From Bifidobacterium sp. ESL0690 (GTDB lineage Bacteria; Actinomycetota; Actinomycetes; Actinomycetales; Bifidobacteriaceae): a DNA stretch of 64,000 nt. The notes beneath the pieces are model-generated. The model was not told the origin of the DNA, ran no database searches, and worked only from the letters and a program-made list of their open reading frames with translations. Both the position numbers and the translations under genes were made by a program. Position 1 is the first letter of the stretch. Each line of letters begins with the position of its first letter. The DNA lies in contig NZ_CP113939.1 of NCBI RefSeq assembly GCF_029392315.1, positions 2,575,792-2,639,791 on the forward strand, given 5' to 3'. Below, piece by piece: positions 8,552 through 17,300 of the stretch.

Positions 8552-9238
8552 TCACTTCTTGTCGACTATGACGACATGAGTTGGTTCGAAACCGTCAGCA
8601 ATGGGAGCTTCTAGAACTTGTGGGTTGCGTCCACCGTTCTTCTGAATCTCTTTAGCGGCTTTACGAACTTCAGCAGAAGCTGAACGACCTTTAAGAGCAA
8701 TAAGTTGGCCTCCATGCTTCAGAAGGGGAAATGTCCAACCGCTAAGCTTGGTCATCGGCGCGACAGCTCTACTGGTGACTACGGCGAAAGGATGCAAGCT
8801 TCGATCGCGCTTCAATGCTTTGATATACTCCTCCGCCCTAGCACGAACAACTTGTACATTGCCAAGCTCAAGCTCGTCGACACATTCGTCGAGCCATTCT
8901 ACGCGTCGCTCCATAGGCTCGATAAGTGTAACTTCGTGATCTGGCAAGCAAGCCGCAACTACAATACCGGGGAACCCGCCGCCAGTACCAACGTCAGCAA
9001 CTGTCTTAAATCGCTCACCATCAGTGGAAGACTCAATAAATGGAACAATAGCGGCCGAATTGAGGATATGACGCTCCCAGATAATGTCTACATCGCGAGG
9101 ACCTATAATACCCCGCTCTTCGCCTTCTTTGGCAAGCTTCTCTTTAAAGACTTTCATCTTCGGAAATACGTCACCAAATATATCCTGCAGTAGCGTAGAC
9201 TGCTCAAGCGCTTCGTCTGTATGTATCTCTGTGTCCAT
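8552..9238 (-). CDS. rsmG: 16S rRNA (guanine527-N7)-methyltransferase RsmG
   Basis: RsmG (GidB) uses S-adenosylmethionine to methylate G527 of 16S rRNA. The 228-residue protein has the family entry motif [10 protein letters not shown] (about 52-62), the SAM-binding VGTGGGFPG (83-91), [11 protein letters not shown] after the third strand and the TSRAVAPM motif near 155. I chose the ATG at 9238, which has AGGG five bases upstream; a TTG at 9262 would add eight residues. It lies between jag and parA as in most actinobacteria. Both its ends are bordered by regulatory DNA, with a terminator separating it from jag. Confidence 0.94.
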   Translation of the reverse strand: MDTEIHTDEALEQSTLLQDIFGDVFPKMKVFKEKLAKEGEERGIIGPRDVDIIWERHILNSAAIVPFIESSTDGERFKTVADVGTGGGFPGIVVAACLPDHEVTLIEPMERRVEWLDECVDELELGNVQVVRARAEEYIKALKRDRSLHPFAVVTSRAVAPMTKLSGWTFPLLKHGGQLIALKGRSASAEVRKAAKEIQKNGGRNPQVLEAPIADGFEPTHVVIVDKK

Positions 9239-9390
9239 CTCTACCCTATCTATTAAGAACAACTACCCAATCTACCAGAGACTTTGCACATGTGACGTTA
9301 AAACAAAAACAGCCATATCAGCACATTGATAAAAGAAACAGTACGAAGGGCAGAAATGTTCGGACTTAAGAATGATTAAGAGCGAAACTA

Positions 9391-9432
9391 ACAAAAATGA
9401 AGAGGTCACAGCAATAAAACTGTGGCCTCTTC
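9391..9432 (-). terminator. Terminator of the rpmH-jag operon
   Basis: A stem of about 12 bp (9399-9411 with 9421-9432, nine-base loop) is followed on the minus strand by CATTTTTGTT, 45 bases after the jag stop. Confidence 0.82.
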
Positions 9433-9477
9433 ATCGCACAACATCAAATGAATTATGCGAAAACGACAGAAACCGAA

Positions 9478-10107
9478 TCAGCGTTCTTCGTCCGGATCGG
9501 CTTCGTTGATATCATCAGAATCACGAACATCGTCATCTACGATTGTTTCACGTGAAACATTCTCAGGAACATCCTCATCCAAATCGTCATCATCGTCAAG
9601 ATCGTCTTCAGCAGCACGAGCCTTCAAATAAATGGTGACATAACGATGCGGTTCCTCACCATGAGAGCGAGACTTGAGCCCTTCTTCACGTACGAGGTCA
9701 TGAACAACCTTGCGTTCAAAGGAATTCATCGGGTCAAGATTAGCCGGTTCACCTGTCTCACGCACTTCGTCAATAACATCCAGCGCCAAGTCGCGCAGGT
9801 GCTGACGACGCTTCTTGAGGTAACCGTCAACATCAAGAATCAGTCGCGACCGGTCCCCTGTCTTCTGCTGTACAGCCAAGCGAGTCAGCAATTGTAATGC
9901 ATCAACAACCTCGCCTTTGTGCCCGATCAAGTTCTTGATGTCCTCGTCGTCATCAGCAACAATCTGAACGGTTGGGCGCCCATTGCGCACACCCATCTCG
10001 ATATCACCCTCGTAATCGGCGATATCCAATAGCCCTTCAAGATAGTCGGCGGCAATGTCAGCTTCGTCATTGAGCTGCTCAACCGTCTTTTCTTCATCAC
10101 GTGACAT
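9478..10107 (-). CDS. jag: KhpB/Jag RNA-binding protein (KH + R3H)
   Basis: A single-stranded nucleic-acid-binding protein linked to cell-wall growth and division. The KH domain has GxxG as GHKG (62-65), and an R3H domain lies at about 125-162 (NSFERKVVHDLV). The acidic C-terminal tail contains VSRET at 184-188, encoded by a parS site. I chose the ATG at 10107 because AAGGAG lies six bases upstream; a longer frame to 10182 is open but has no ribosome site. It sits after yidC with a 97-bp gap and is the last gene before a terminator, so it belongs to the rpmH-rnpA-yidD-yidC operon. Confidence 0.94.
   Translation of the reverse strand: MSRDEEKTVEQLNDEADIAADYLEGLLDIADYEGDIEMGVRNGRPTVQIVADDDEDIKNLIGHKGEVVDALQLLTRLAVQQKTGDRSRLILDVDGYLKKRRQHLRDLALDVIDEVRETGEPANLDPMNSFERKVVHDLVREEGLKSRSHGEEPHRYVTIYLKARAAEDDLDDDDDLDEDVPENVSRETIVDDDVRDSDDINEADPDEER
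9544..9559. promoter_or_regulatory. parS site inside jag
   Basis: A perfect 16-bp parS palindrome read in the same frame as those in parB, encoding VSRET in the acidic tail of Jag. Confidence 0.93.
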
Positions 10108-10204
10108 ATTCAACTCCTTAACCCGACGTATTGTCCTTAAGTTTAAACCATACCCGACCCCAAAAGTAATATAATACATCACCTAACGGGGCCGAGTCAA
10201 AGCC

Positions 10205-11227
10205 TTACTTCTTTTTCTTGCGCTTGCGCTTCGGCTGCTCACGCTGGAAGCCGTGCTCTTCGCGCAATTTCGCTTCCTCTTGGGCCTTCTGCAAGGCCTC
10301 TTCCTCGAGCGATATCTGGCCGGCCTTCTCACGACGCCTGTTCTCGTTGGTGTGGTCGCGCTTCTTCTTCTCGTCGTCAGCGCGGGAACCCGGCGTCGGG
10401 AACTCACGGACCTGCCAGAGCGAACGCAGCATGTTGCAGATGTTGTTGGTCAGCCAGTAAACGAGCACCGCGAACGGCATGGAAATGGCGGAGAAGATGT
10501 ACATCAGCGGGAAGACCCAGGTCATCGCCTGCTGCATCTTGTACTGCGAGCCTTCCATTTGGGCCGGCGGCAGGTTCTTGCGCATGTTATTGAACTGCAT
10601 ATACCACATCGCCAGGCACATCAGCACGGTAAAGATGCCAATAACGACTTTGCCGGAAGCGTTGGCCATGCCAAAGGTGTTCGAAATCTTGAGCCCGAAA
10701 AGGTAGGTGTCGGCAAATTCCGAGGCCGTCGCTTTGTCGAAGGCGCCGAGCGTTCCGCGCGAGCCGTGCGCGATATACGGTATAGCGGAAAGCATATAGA
10801 ACATACACATGAACACGGGGCCCTGAATGACCATAGGCAGGCAGGAACCCATCGGGTTGACCTTATTATCTTGGTAAAGCTTCATGGTCTCGCGGCTCAT
10901 GGCCTCTTTGCTGGCCTGGTCCGTTTTGCCCTTGTACTTCTTCTGGATGTGCATCATCTTGGGCTGCAACGCCTGCATCCGGGCCATGGCCTTCATCTGC
11001 TTGACGTACATCGGCAAGATGATGGCGTGCACGACGAGCACGAGGAAGACGATGGCGAGAATCCACGAAAGCCCGCGCGACGGCAGGCCAATGAGGGTCA
11101 TGAGCTTGTGGAACCAGTACATGATCTCGCTCATGAGCCATTCGATAGGCGTCAGGATCTTGTAGACCCAGCCGAACACGCCACTATCCAAAAGGAAGTG
11201 GTTGTAATCAGGATTGGTAAAGTTCAT
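10205..11227 (-). CDS. yidC: Membrane protein insertase YidC
   Basis: A YidC/Oxa1-family insertase that places proteins in the cytoplasmic membrane, alone or with SecYEG. It has 340 residues, an N-terminal helix region and the conserved core helices: YVKQMKAMARMQALQPKM loop, NPMGSCLPMVIQGPVF, a tryptophan-rich third helix and YWLTNNICNMLRSL near the end. The tail is strongly basic (KRKRKKKK), as in many actinobacterial forms, probably to bind ribosomes. The start has AAGGAG nearby and overlaps the yidD stop by one base (TAATG), suggesting translational coupling. Confidence 0.95.
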   Translation of the reverse strand: MNFTNPDYNHFLLDSGVFGWVYKILTPIEWLMSEIMYWFHKLMTLIGLPSRGLSWILAIVFLVLVVHAIILPMYVKQMKAMARMQALQPKMMHIQKKYKGKTDQASKEAMSRETMKLYQDNKVNPMGSCLPMVIQGPVFMCMFYMLSAIPYIAHGSRGTLGAFDKATASEFADTYLFGLKISNTFGMANASGKVVIGIFTVLMCLAMWYMQFNNMRKNLPPAQMEGSQYKMQQAMTWVFPLMYIFSAISMPFAVLVYWLTNNICNMLRSLWQVREFPTPGSRADDEKKKRDHTNENRRREKAGQISLEEEALQKAQEEAKLREEHGFQREQPKRKRKKKK

Positions 11228-11640
11228 TAGGCCGTCTCCTTCACGTCTGAGGCCAATGGGGTCAGTCGCGGCTCTTCGTGAGCTTTGGACCAGGAAAATC
11301 TATAGAAAATCGAATAGTGTTGGGGCACGTCGTCGATGCCGCCGTTGCTCCACGGCCGGCAGCGCAGCAGCCGCAACAGCGCAAGCAGCCCTCCGCGTGC
11401 GGCGCCGTAACGGCTCACCGCCTGGATTGCATAGTTGGAGCAGGACGGATAATACTTGCAGCAAGGCGGGTTTCCGGCGGAAATATGGACCTGATACCAG
11501 CGTACGGCGGCAAGCATCGCGTGCGCGAAAACGGAACGGGAGGACTTAGAACGGGAGGACTTACCGGATTGAGAAGCCGGCACCCTCGTTCCTGCGATAA
11601 CAGCGATATTCGTCGCTTTCGACACGCTTTCGGCAGTCAT
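11227..11640 (-). CDS. yidD: Membrane protein insertion efficiency factor YidD
   Basis: A small protein that assists YidC. The signature [11 protein letters not shown] is at residues 61-71, followed by the [14 protein letters not shown] motif. At 137 residues it is longer than usual (about 70-110), with about 38 extra Ser/Lys/Arg-rich residues at the N-terminus. Its ATG overlaps the rnpA stop by four bases (ATGA), and its stop overlaps the yidC start, so the three genes are translationally linked. Confidence 0.92.
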   Translation of the reverse strand: MTAESVSKATNIAVIAGTRVPASQSGKSSRSKSSRSVFAHAMLAAVRWYQVHISAGNPPCCKYYPSCSNYAIQAVSRYGAARGGLLALLRLLRCRPWSNGGIDDVPQHYSIFYRFSWSKAHEEPRLTPLASDVKETA

Positions 11641-12185
11641 GATCGGTCACCCTGGCGGCTGCCGGTTTTGGGGCTTATACCATCGTTCATGCCATCACGA
11701 TTTGCGCGGCTCTTGCGCCCCTGCCCCGCCGCCTTTCGGCTTACTGCGGCGAACAGCTCCCCTACTTGGGTATCCAAGGATGAGAAATCGGCCCGTGCGG
11801 CGCTCGGCTTGGCGCGCATGACGATATCGCAATGCTCCGGCAAACGGTCTTCATATGCGCGGGCCAAAACGCGAAAACGCCGCTTGACGTGATTGCGCGC
11901 AACGGCGTTACCGACGTTTTTGGACACAGCAAGCCCAAGGCGTCGCTCCGACATCTTCTGCCGGATCGCGTCTGCGGATACGGAACCACTCGTAGCTTCC
12001 TTAGCCATAGCTTCCATAGCCTTGCCGGTCGATTCTGCCTGTGCTGCGGCGGCGTGACGGCCATCGGCGTCAATGCAACAAGAATCGTCGTACACCAAAA
12101 AATGCACGACGATATCCTTTTCAGTGACTTTTCTGCGACGCTTCAGCACCCGGACAAAATCACGATGGCTTTTCAGCCGATCCAT
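11637..12185 (-). CDS. rnpA: Ribonuclease P protein component
   Basis: The protein subunit of RNase P, which removes 5' leaders from tRNA precursors. The family motif [20 protein letters not shown] is at about 82-101, and [10 protein letters not shown] is a standard start. About 40 Ala/Glu/Ser-rich residues (about 38-78) are inserted between the second strand and the RNR motif, and the tail is long; the protein has 182 residues against a usual 115-125. It lies 18 bases after rpmH. Confidence 0.93.
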   Translation of the reverse strand: MDRLKSHRDFVRVLKRRRKVTEKDIVVHFLVYDDSCCIDADGRHAAAAQAESTGKAMEAMAKEATSGSVSADAIRQKMSERRLGLAVSKNVGNAVARNHVKRRFRVLARAYEDRLPEHCDIVMRAKPSAARADFSSLDTQVGELFAAVSRKAAGQGRKSRANRDGMNDGISPKTGSRQGDRS

Positions 12186-12203
12186 GCCCTTGCCGCCGAT
12201 TGA

Positions 12204-12338
12204 TCAGACAGCCAGGTTCTTGCGGCCCTTGGCGCGACGGCGGTTCAGCACCGCGCGGCCGGCACGAGTGCGCATGCGAGCGCGGAATCCGTGCTTCATG
12301 TGGCGACGGCGGTTATTCGGTTGGAATGTCCTCTTCAT
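12204..12338 (-). CDS. rpmH: 50S ribosomal protein L34
   Basis: A 44-residue, very basic protein beginning [19 protein letters not shown] and ending KGRKNLAV, a clear L34. GGAG lies six bases before the ATG. First gene of the rpmH-rnpA-yidD-yidC-jag operon, with DnaA boxes upstream, marking one edge of the normal dnaA-rpmH origin region. Confidence 0.96.
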   Translation of the reverse strand: MKRTFQPNNRRRHMKHGFRARMRTRAGRAVLNRRRAKGRKNLAV

Positions 12339-12470
12339 AATATGCTCCCGGTTTTCTTTTCAGCCATGCAAAAGCACGGCTCCTCATGAGTCAAGCTCTA
12401 CCAAGTTACTCCTACCCCTAGTCTCAAGTCAAAACGACCGCCGAAACCGAGGCAACGCAAGGCAGCAACC

Positions 12471-12520
12471 ATCCACATTTATTGTGGATAACTTTTGCGA
12501 CACGCCCGGAATGTGCATAA
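12471..12520. promoter_or_regulatory. DnaA boxes upstream of rpmH
   Basis: A perfect box at 12483-12491 forms an inverted pair with a degenerate one ending near 12478, and a one-mismatch box lies at 12512-12520. They sit about 140 bp before the rpmH start, where actinobacterial oriC usually begins. Confidence 0.75.
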
Positions 12521-12637
12521 CCCCAAGCGTTCGACCACAGTGCCCTGTTTTCCCGCGCTAATCGCGCTTTTTCGTGTTCACTGGATAGCAACAGACATCA
12601 ACAGCGAAGTTAAAGAGTGATTTGGAATCGAGGTCAA

Positions 12638-12916
12638 ATGGTGTTACCTTGGAACGTTCGGCCGAAGGGAGTGACCTTCACCCATTCGGCCGGCAAACAC
12701 GGATACAGCTTGGATGACGTAACCTATGCATGCACACACATGACAAAATACGACGAATTCCAGCGCCATGGCGAATCGTATATGAAACTTACCGGCGAAT
12801 ATCATGGCGATTCGCTTGTCCAAACCATCGAAGTAATGATGAGAATAGCGCGGAACGGTAGGCTCATTATATTCCACGTTAATGCAGAACAAGGCAATTT
12901 CTGGGCTAAAGACTGA
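12638..12916 (+). CDS. Small BrnT-like protein, possible toxin
   Basis: A 92-residue protein with the pattern SAGKHGYSLDDV near the start, a central G(E/D)YHGDSL strand and a final RLIIFHVNA strand. This order resembles BrnT/DUF4258-type small RNase toxins, but similarity is weak by eye and catalytic residues cannot be assigned. I chose the ATG at 12638, with GAGG four bases upstream, over a GTG at 12617. A pair of related small genes follows 13 bp later, which fits a toxin-antitoxin layout. First gene of the accessory block. Confidence 0.45.
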   Translation: MVLPWNVRPKGVTFTHSAGKHGYSLDDVTYACTHMTKYDEFQRHGESYMKLTGEYHGDSLVQTIEVMMRIARNGRLIIFHVNAEQGNFWAKD

Positions 12917-12929
12917 AACGGAGACAGAA

Positions 12930-13202
12930 GTGTTCAAAAGAATCAAGGAACGTCACAATGACGAGAAATGGCACTGGGACGACAGCAAAGCCGTCGAATA
13001 CACCGGCGAAGAAGGACAAAAGCACGTCGACGAAATGCTGATGAGGGTCACTGGCACCACGAACGTGGACGCCGCGGTGCAAACGATTCTGGAGGCCCCA
13101 GAGGAGGGTCCGAAGAAACTCGGCCATCATAGCAAGCAAATGCAATTTAAGCTACCGACTTGGCTACGCACACGCCTTGCCAAACCGAATCCTTCGGCAT
13201 AG
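12930..13202 (+). CDS. Small hypothetical protein, first of two tandem paralogues
   Basis: A 90-residue protein of unknown family starting at GTG 12930, with GGAG six bases upstream. Its first half (FKRIKERHNDEKWHWDDS, KAVEYTGEEGQK) is nearly repeated in the next gene. The protein is charged, has no membrane segment and ends in a basic Pro/Leu-rich tail. Directly behind the BrnT-like gene it could be the matching antitoxin; this rests on position only. Confidence 0.55.
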   Translation: MFKRIKERHNDEKWHWDDSKAVEYTGEEGQKHVDEMLMRVTGTTNVDAAVQTILEAPEEGPKKLGHHSKQMQFKLPTWLRTRLAKPNPSA

Positions 13203-13233
13203 AAACCCAGCCTGAGAAGACCTGAGAAGAAAA

Positions 13234-13599
13234 ATGTTCGAACGAATCAAGAAATACAAAAAGGACCGAGAATGGCACTGGGACGATAGCAAAGCCGTCA
13301 TGTACACCGGCGAAGAAGCACAAAAGCAAGCCAACGCAGTGCTGATGTATATCACCGGTGCTCCTGACGCGGACACCGCGGTACAGATGCTGTTGGAAGA
13401 GGATGGCCAAAAGCCGAGCAAACGCCCCAAAAGACCACAGCTCAAAATTTCCAACACATTGCGACATATTTTGAGTCCCGATCTCCGCTACAGCGTGGAG
13501 CAGGACGATGATATTCGTAAAAACCAAACCGCAAGGGTGCGGCAGAAGCGGTGTCCAAGTTTTCCACCGCAAGCTTTTGTTATCAAGGACATAAAATGA
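13234..13599 (+). CDS. Small hypothetical protein, second of two tandem paralogues
   Basis: A 121-residue protein starting MFERIKKYKKDREWHWDDSK, clearly homologous to the gene 31 bp upstream over its first 60 residues (shared WHWDDSKAV, YTGEEAQK, TAVQ and LEE). The last 45 residues are unrelated and basic. GAGAAG precedes the ATG. The pair looks like an in-place duplication whose C-termini have since diverged. Confidence 0.55.
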   Translation: MFERIKKYKKDREWHWDDSKAVMYTGEEAQKQANAVLMYITGAPDADTAVQMLLEEDGQKPSKRPKRPQLKISNTLRHILSPDLRYSVEQDDDIRKNQTARVRQKRCPSFPPQAFVIKDIK

Positions 13600-13725
13600 G
13601 TTCAAATAAGGAAATATCCCTTATATTTCCTTATTTTACTATTTACGCTACAATTTCTGGCAGGTTGATTATCAGATTTTGCAGTGTACACATAATGAAT
13701 ACCGGTAATTTGCAGGAAAGAACAA

Positions 13726-13911
13726 ATGTCAAATAGCCTGATGTTGGACGCAAGCGAGACGGGTCTCAATGACCCACGCTTCAAAAACAAGTCGGCTGAT
13801 ATCGATGACCTTATACATTTCATAGATGGAAAAATCTCTGACTTGCAAAAAAGTTCAAAGCATAAGCCGCGTGTCTTTGACCCCATGAACTCAGGTTCAG
13901 ACCGCAATTGA
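13726..13911 (+). CDS. Possible small hypothetical protein
   Basis: A 61-residue frame with AGGAAAG five bases before its ATG. It contains DDLIHFIDGKISDLQKS, which may be a helix, and resembles no family I recognise. It lies in an otherwise featureless, AT-richer stretch (13600-14032) between the paralogue pair and the first adhesin leader. It may be the remains of a longer gene. Confidence 0.35.
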   Translation: MSNSLMLDASETGLNDPRFKNKSADIDDLIHFIDGKISDLQKSSKHKPRVFDPMNSGSDRN

Positions 13912-14032
13912 CGGTATCGTGTAGCATCGCACGATCCGACTATTCAAATCGCTCGGTCATTGGTGATGTGTGCGCTAATCAATCTACCAAGCGGTCACAA
14001 AAAGGTAAAAACTGTAAGCCTGCGGCCAGAAT

Positions 14033-14311
14033 GCGACACGCCGATGAAGTGACGAATTCACTGGGTTTTGAGGACGCGTCAAATCCTTCCAAATGGTCAT
14101 GAAATGTAAGGCAAAGTAGGACGGCAAACGTTCCACTTAGCTTCCGGAAACGGCGTCGGGCAACCTGATTCGCCATACGACCTTGGGTTGAATTTGGGCG
14201 TAAGACACCCTAATGTTTAATCAATAGTTTAGGTGTTGTGTGAAATCGCGGCGTAATACGAAGTCGCGTCTAGAAGAGTTTGAAGTTTTGAAGTAAAAGG
14301 GTGGGTTCCTT
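14033..14311 (+). promoter_or_regulatory. Shared adhesin promoter/leader repeat, copy 1
   Basis: First of five similar leaders that begin with GCGACACGCCGA and run into the adhesin start. It carries a candidate promoter (TTGAAT 14188-14193, 17-bp spacer, TAATGT 14211-14216), an untranslated leader of about 90 bases and AAGGGTGGG before the ATG. Only genes with the C10 tract have it. Confidence 0.7.
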
Positions 14312-17300
14312 ATGAGTGTCATTCACAGTCTAGTTGCACTGACATTGTGCATAGCCACGGGAATCGTACCCCCCCCCCGCAAAATGAACCGTCACTAAAT
14401 AATCCGAATAATTCCAGCCCGGTCGCCGCTTCCAGCCAGGCTGCCACGGCCTCGGCTGCATCATCAACCTCGGCCATCGTCCCGGCCCACGGCCCCTCAA
14501 CATCTTCCACAACTACTTCTTCGATCTCAGCCACCTCCGCAGGCACCACAGCATCTTCGACTTCCGCTGATGCCACCCAAAACAGCAACAGCCAAACTGG
14601 CAACGCCGCCAGCAACCCTGCCACCAATCAGGCCCAAAGCAGCGTCAACGCGCAAGCATCCAACAAGCCCACAGCCGGCCTCACCCACACCAACGCCGCC
14701 GCCACCCCCACAGCCAAACCCAAAACCCTAAGCGCCCTCACAGCAAAAGACTTCTCCAACGCGTCTAAGACCCTCGCCACATTCCAGCAAAGAATGAAGC
14801 AACCGAGCCGCCACAACGCCAACGACAGTCACCAGACCACACCAACCGCCGCCACCGAATCTAAGTCATCGGCAACCGGCACCCTGCCGCACGCCACAGC
14901 CACGCTGACCGCCAGGCAGAGCCCGGTCTCCCCGAAAGCCACCTCCCCACTGACACGTGAAACATCCGCAGTCGGCCCGCAAGACGAACCCATGGTCGGC
15001 CCGCAGTCCGAGAACCCGCGTCTCACCCGTCTCTACGCCGACCCAAACGATGACGGGCATCTCCAAATCAGCGGCGAAGCCGATCAGGTCTACTACCCGA
15101 ACAACTGGGTCCACGTGGTCATATGTCCCACCGGGCTTATCGGTAACCCCTTCACCCAACCCGGCCCCGTCACAGGAAATGGCGACGTGCCTGCGGCTTG
15201 CAGCAACATCGAAACCTACACCGACGGGCACGCTGGCGGCTATACGGGCGGAGGCACGTTCACCTGGAGTGGCGACGAGGGACGTGGCAACTCCACCTGG
15301 ACCACCCAAGACAGCGACTTCAAAGCAGGACCGGGCTATTACGACATCTGGGCCTACAACAGGAGCTGGGCCTGGAACTCCTATCAAAGTAACATCATCC
15401 GTTATGCCTACACCTGCAACCGCGCGTCAGCCACGAAGGTCACGCTCATCTACGACATGTCAAGCATGCCGGGAGCATCCACGCCATCCAGCGTGACGGT
15501 GAACACAAGCGCAAGACAGGCCAGAGGCCAACTCGCCTACGAGCCAGACCACCCTTCATGGCAGGTATTCGACGGCTGGACCTTCAACGGCGCCAACTAC
15601 AACGCCGGACAAATCGTGACCTTCGACTGGCGTGCCAACGCCACATACACCGTCACTCCCCGCTGGCACCAGCCCACCACCGCGACGTTCAACTACAACC
15701 TCAACGGCATGTCCGGCAGCACACCCGGCTCCCTGCAGTTCAACACCACCTATTACGGCGGCTCGTTCACCCTCCCGAATCCACCCTCGCACCCCGACTG
15801 GCAGATCTTCGACGGCTGGAGCATCGACGGCTCCAGCTACAACCCCGGCCAGACCTACACCTACGCCGCACACGACAACGGGACCCACACCGTCACCGCA
15901 CGCTGGCACACCCGCTACGACACCGTCACCATCCATTACGACATGGGCGCCACCGGCTGCAACAAGCCGCCGGACCAGTCCGTCGACAGCACCTACTACA
16001 CCAACACCAGCCTCGCAGGAACCCCCTCCACCTGCCCCGCACACACCGCCTTCGACGGATGGACCATCAACGGATACAACTACAACCCCGGCGGCATCTT
16101 CACCTACCCCCAGCACTACACCGCCACCTACACCGCAACAGCCCGCACCCATACCGTCCAGGCACCGACCGGCCTGACCGCCGCCTACCACATCGCCGGC
16201 ACCGTCACCCTGTCCGGCACCAGCAACGTCCAGTCCGGCGACAAGATCACCGCCTGCATGACCGAAGGCACCGGCGACACCGCCTGCCAGCCAGCCATCA
16301 CCGCACCCGCCAACAACAGCGCATGGCAGTGGACCATCACCTTCCCGGCCGGCGACTACACCACCCGCTACGGCATCGGCCGCCAGCACCACTTCACCGC
16401 CAAACTCACCAGCAAAAACATCGACAGCACCCAAGCCGACCTGCAGGGCACGCTCCCATGGATGACCGTCAGCTACAAGCACGGCGAAGGCGCCACCGGC
16501 ACTATACCCGACACCAACGCGCTGACCGACACGGCCACCGGCAAGGCCACATTCACCCTGCCCGACAAAGGCACCATGACACCGCCCGCGCACGCGTTCC
16601 CCGACTTCACCGGATGGACCGACGGCACCACCCTCTGGCAGCCCGGCAGCAGGGACATCCCCACCAACACCACCGGCGCATCCACCGACGCAAACGGGCA
16701 CACCACCCTCACCCTCACCGCCCAATGGCACACCGTCACCGCACCCACCGGCGTGACGGTCACATGGAAGCATGACATACGCTACGGCAATCCCGGGGTT
16801 GTGTTCACGGCCTCGGGCCTGCCGACAGCGGCGACCGGCTGGCAAATCCGTTACAAGCCCAAGAGCAGCCAGTCCTGGTGGACCTCGCCCAGCGACAAGA
16901 TGGCACCCACCGACACTTACGAGACGGAGAACTTCGACTTCACTCCCGGAAGCACGTGGACCGTCCAACTGCGCGACGTGGCCAAGGACGGCAACGGCAA
17001 CACCGTCACCAGCGACTGGAGTCCTGAGATCACCGGGATCCTGCCCTGGATGGATGTGACCCTGCTGCCGGGCGGCCAGCAGCCCGGCGACACCACGGTT
17101 GGCCATGCCAAGGGCTTGGTCGACCAGGTCGAGCATAAGGGGTACGTGACCTTGCCGGCCGGCGTAGGGACCGTGCCTGCCGGCATGGCGTTCCAATCAA
17201 CCGGCGGGTGGACCACCCGCCCGGACGGTTCGGGCAGCGCCTACGACATAGGCGCCGCCGACATTCCCACCAGCATGGGCGCGGCCGGAAGCGACGGCAC

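Noticed and set aside
12617-12916. Transposase or integrase at the edges of the accessory block
   Set aside because: I looked for DDE, tyrosine or serine recombinase motifs and flanking direct repeats at both edges and saw none, so the block cannot be called a mobile element from this sequence.
13602-13907. Minus-strand open frame of 101 codons near the small hypothetical gene
   Set aside because: No ribosome site or motif; it overlaps a better-supported plus-strand frame and AT-rich non-coding DNA.
14369-14378. C10 runs as sequencing or assembly errors that create false frameshifts
   Set aside because: Not ruled out completely, but five separate loci show the same length in the same context and two family members have different, tract-free leaders. 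A homopolymer at the signal-peptide junction of only one subgroup argues for biology.
14951-14966. CACGTGAAACA in adhesin 1 resembling parS
   Set aside because: Only 12 of 16 bases match, and the other adhesins have the same peptide region (LTRE) with different bases, so it is coding coincidence.
15556-17196. Long minus-strand open frame (546 codons) opposite adhesin 1, and similar ones such as 50756-52567
   Set aside because: They lie antisense to the surface genes, have Gly/Val/Ala-rich shadow composition caused by the strong codon bias of the sense strand, and lack ribosome sites or recognisable motifs.
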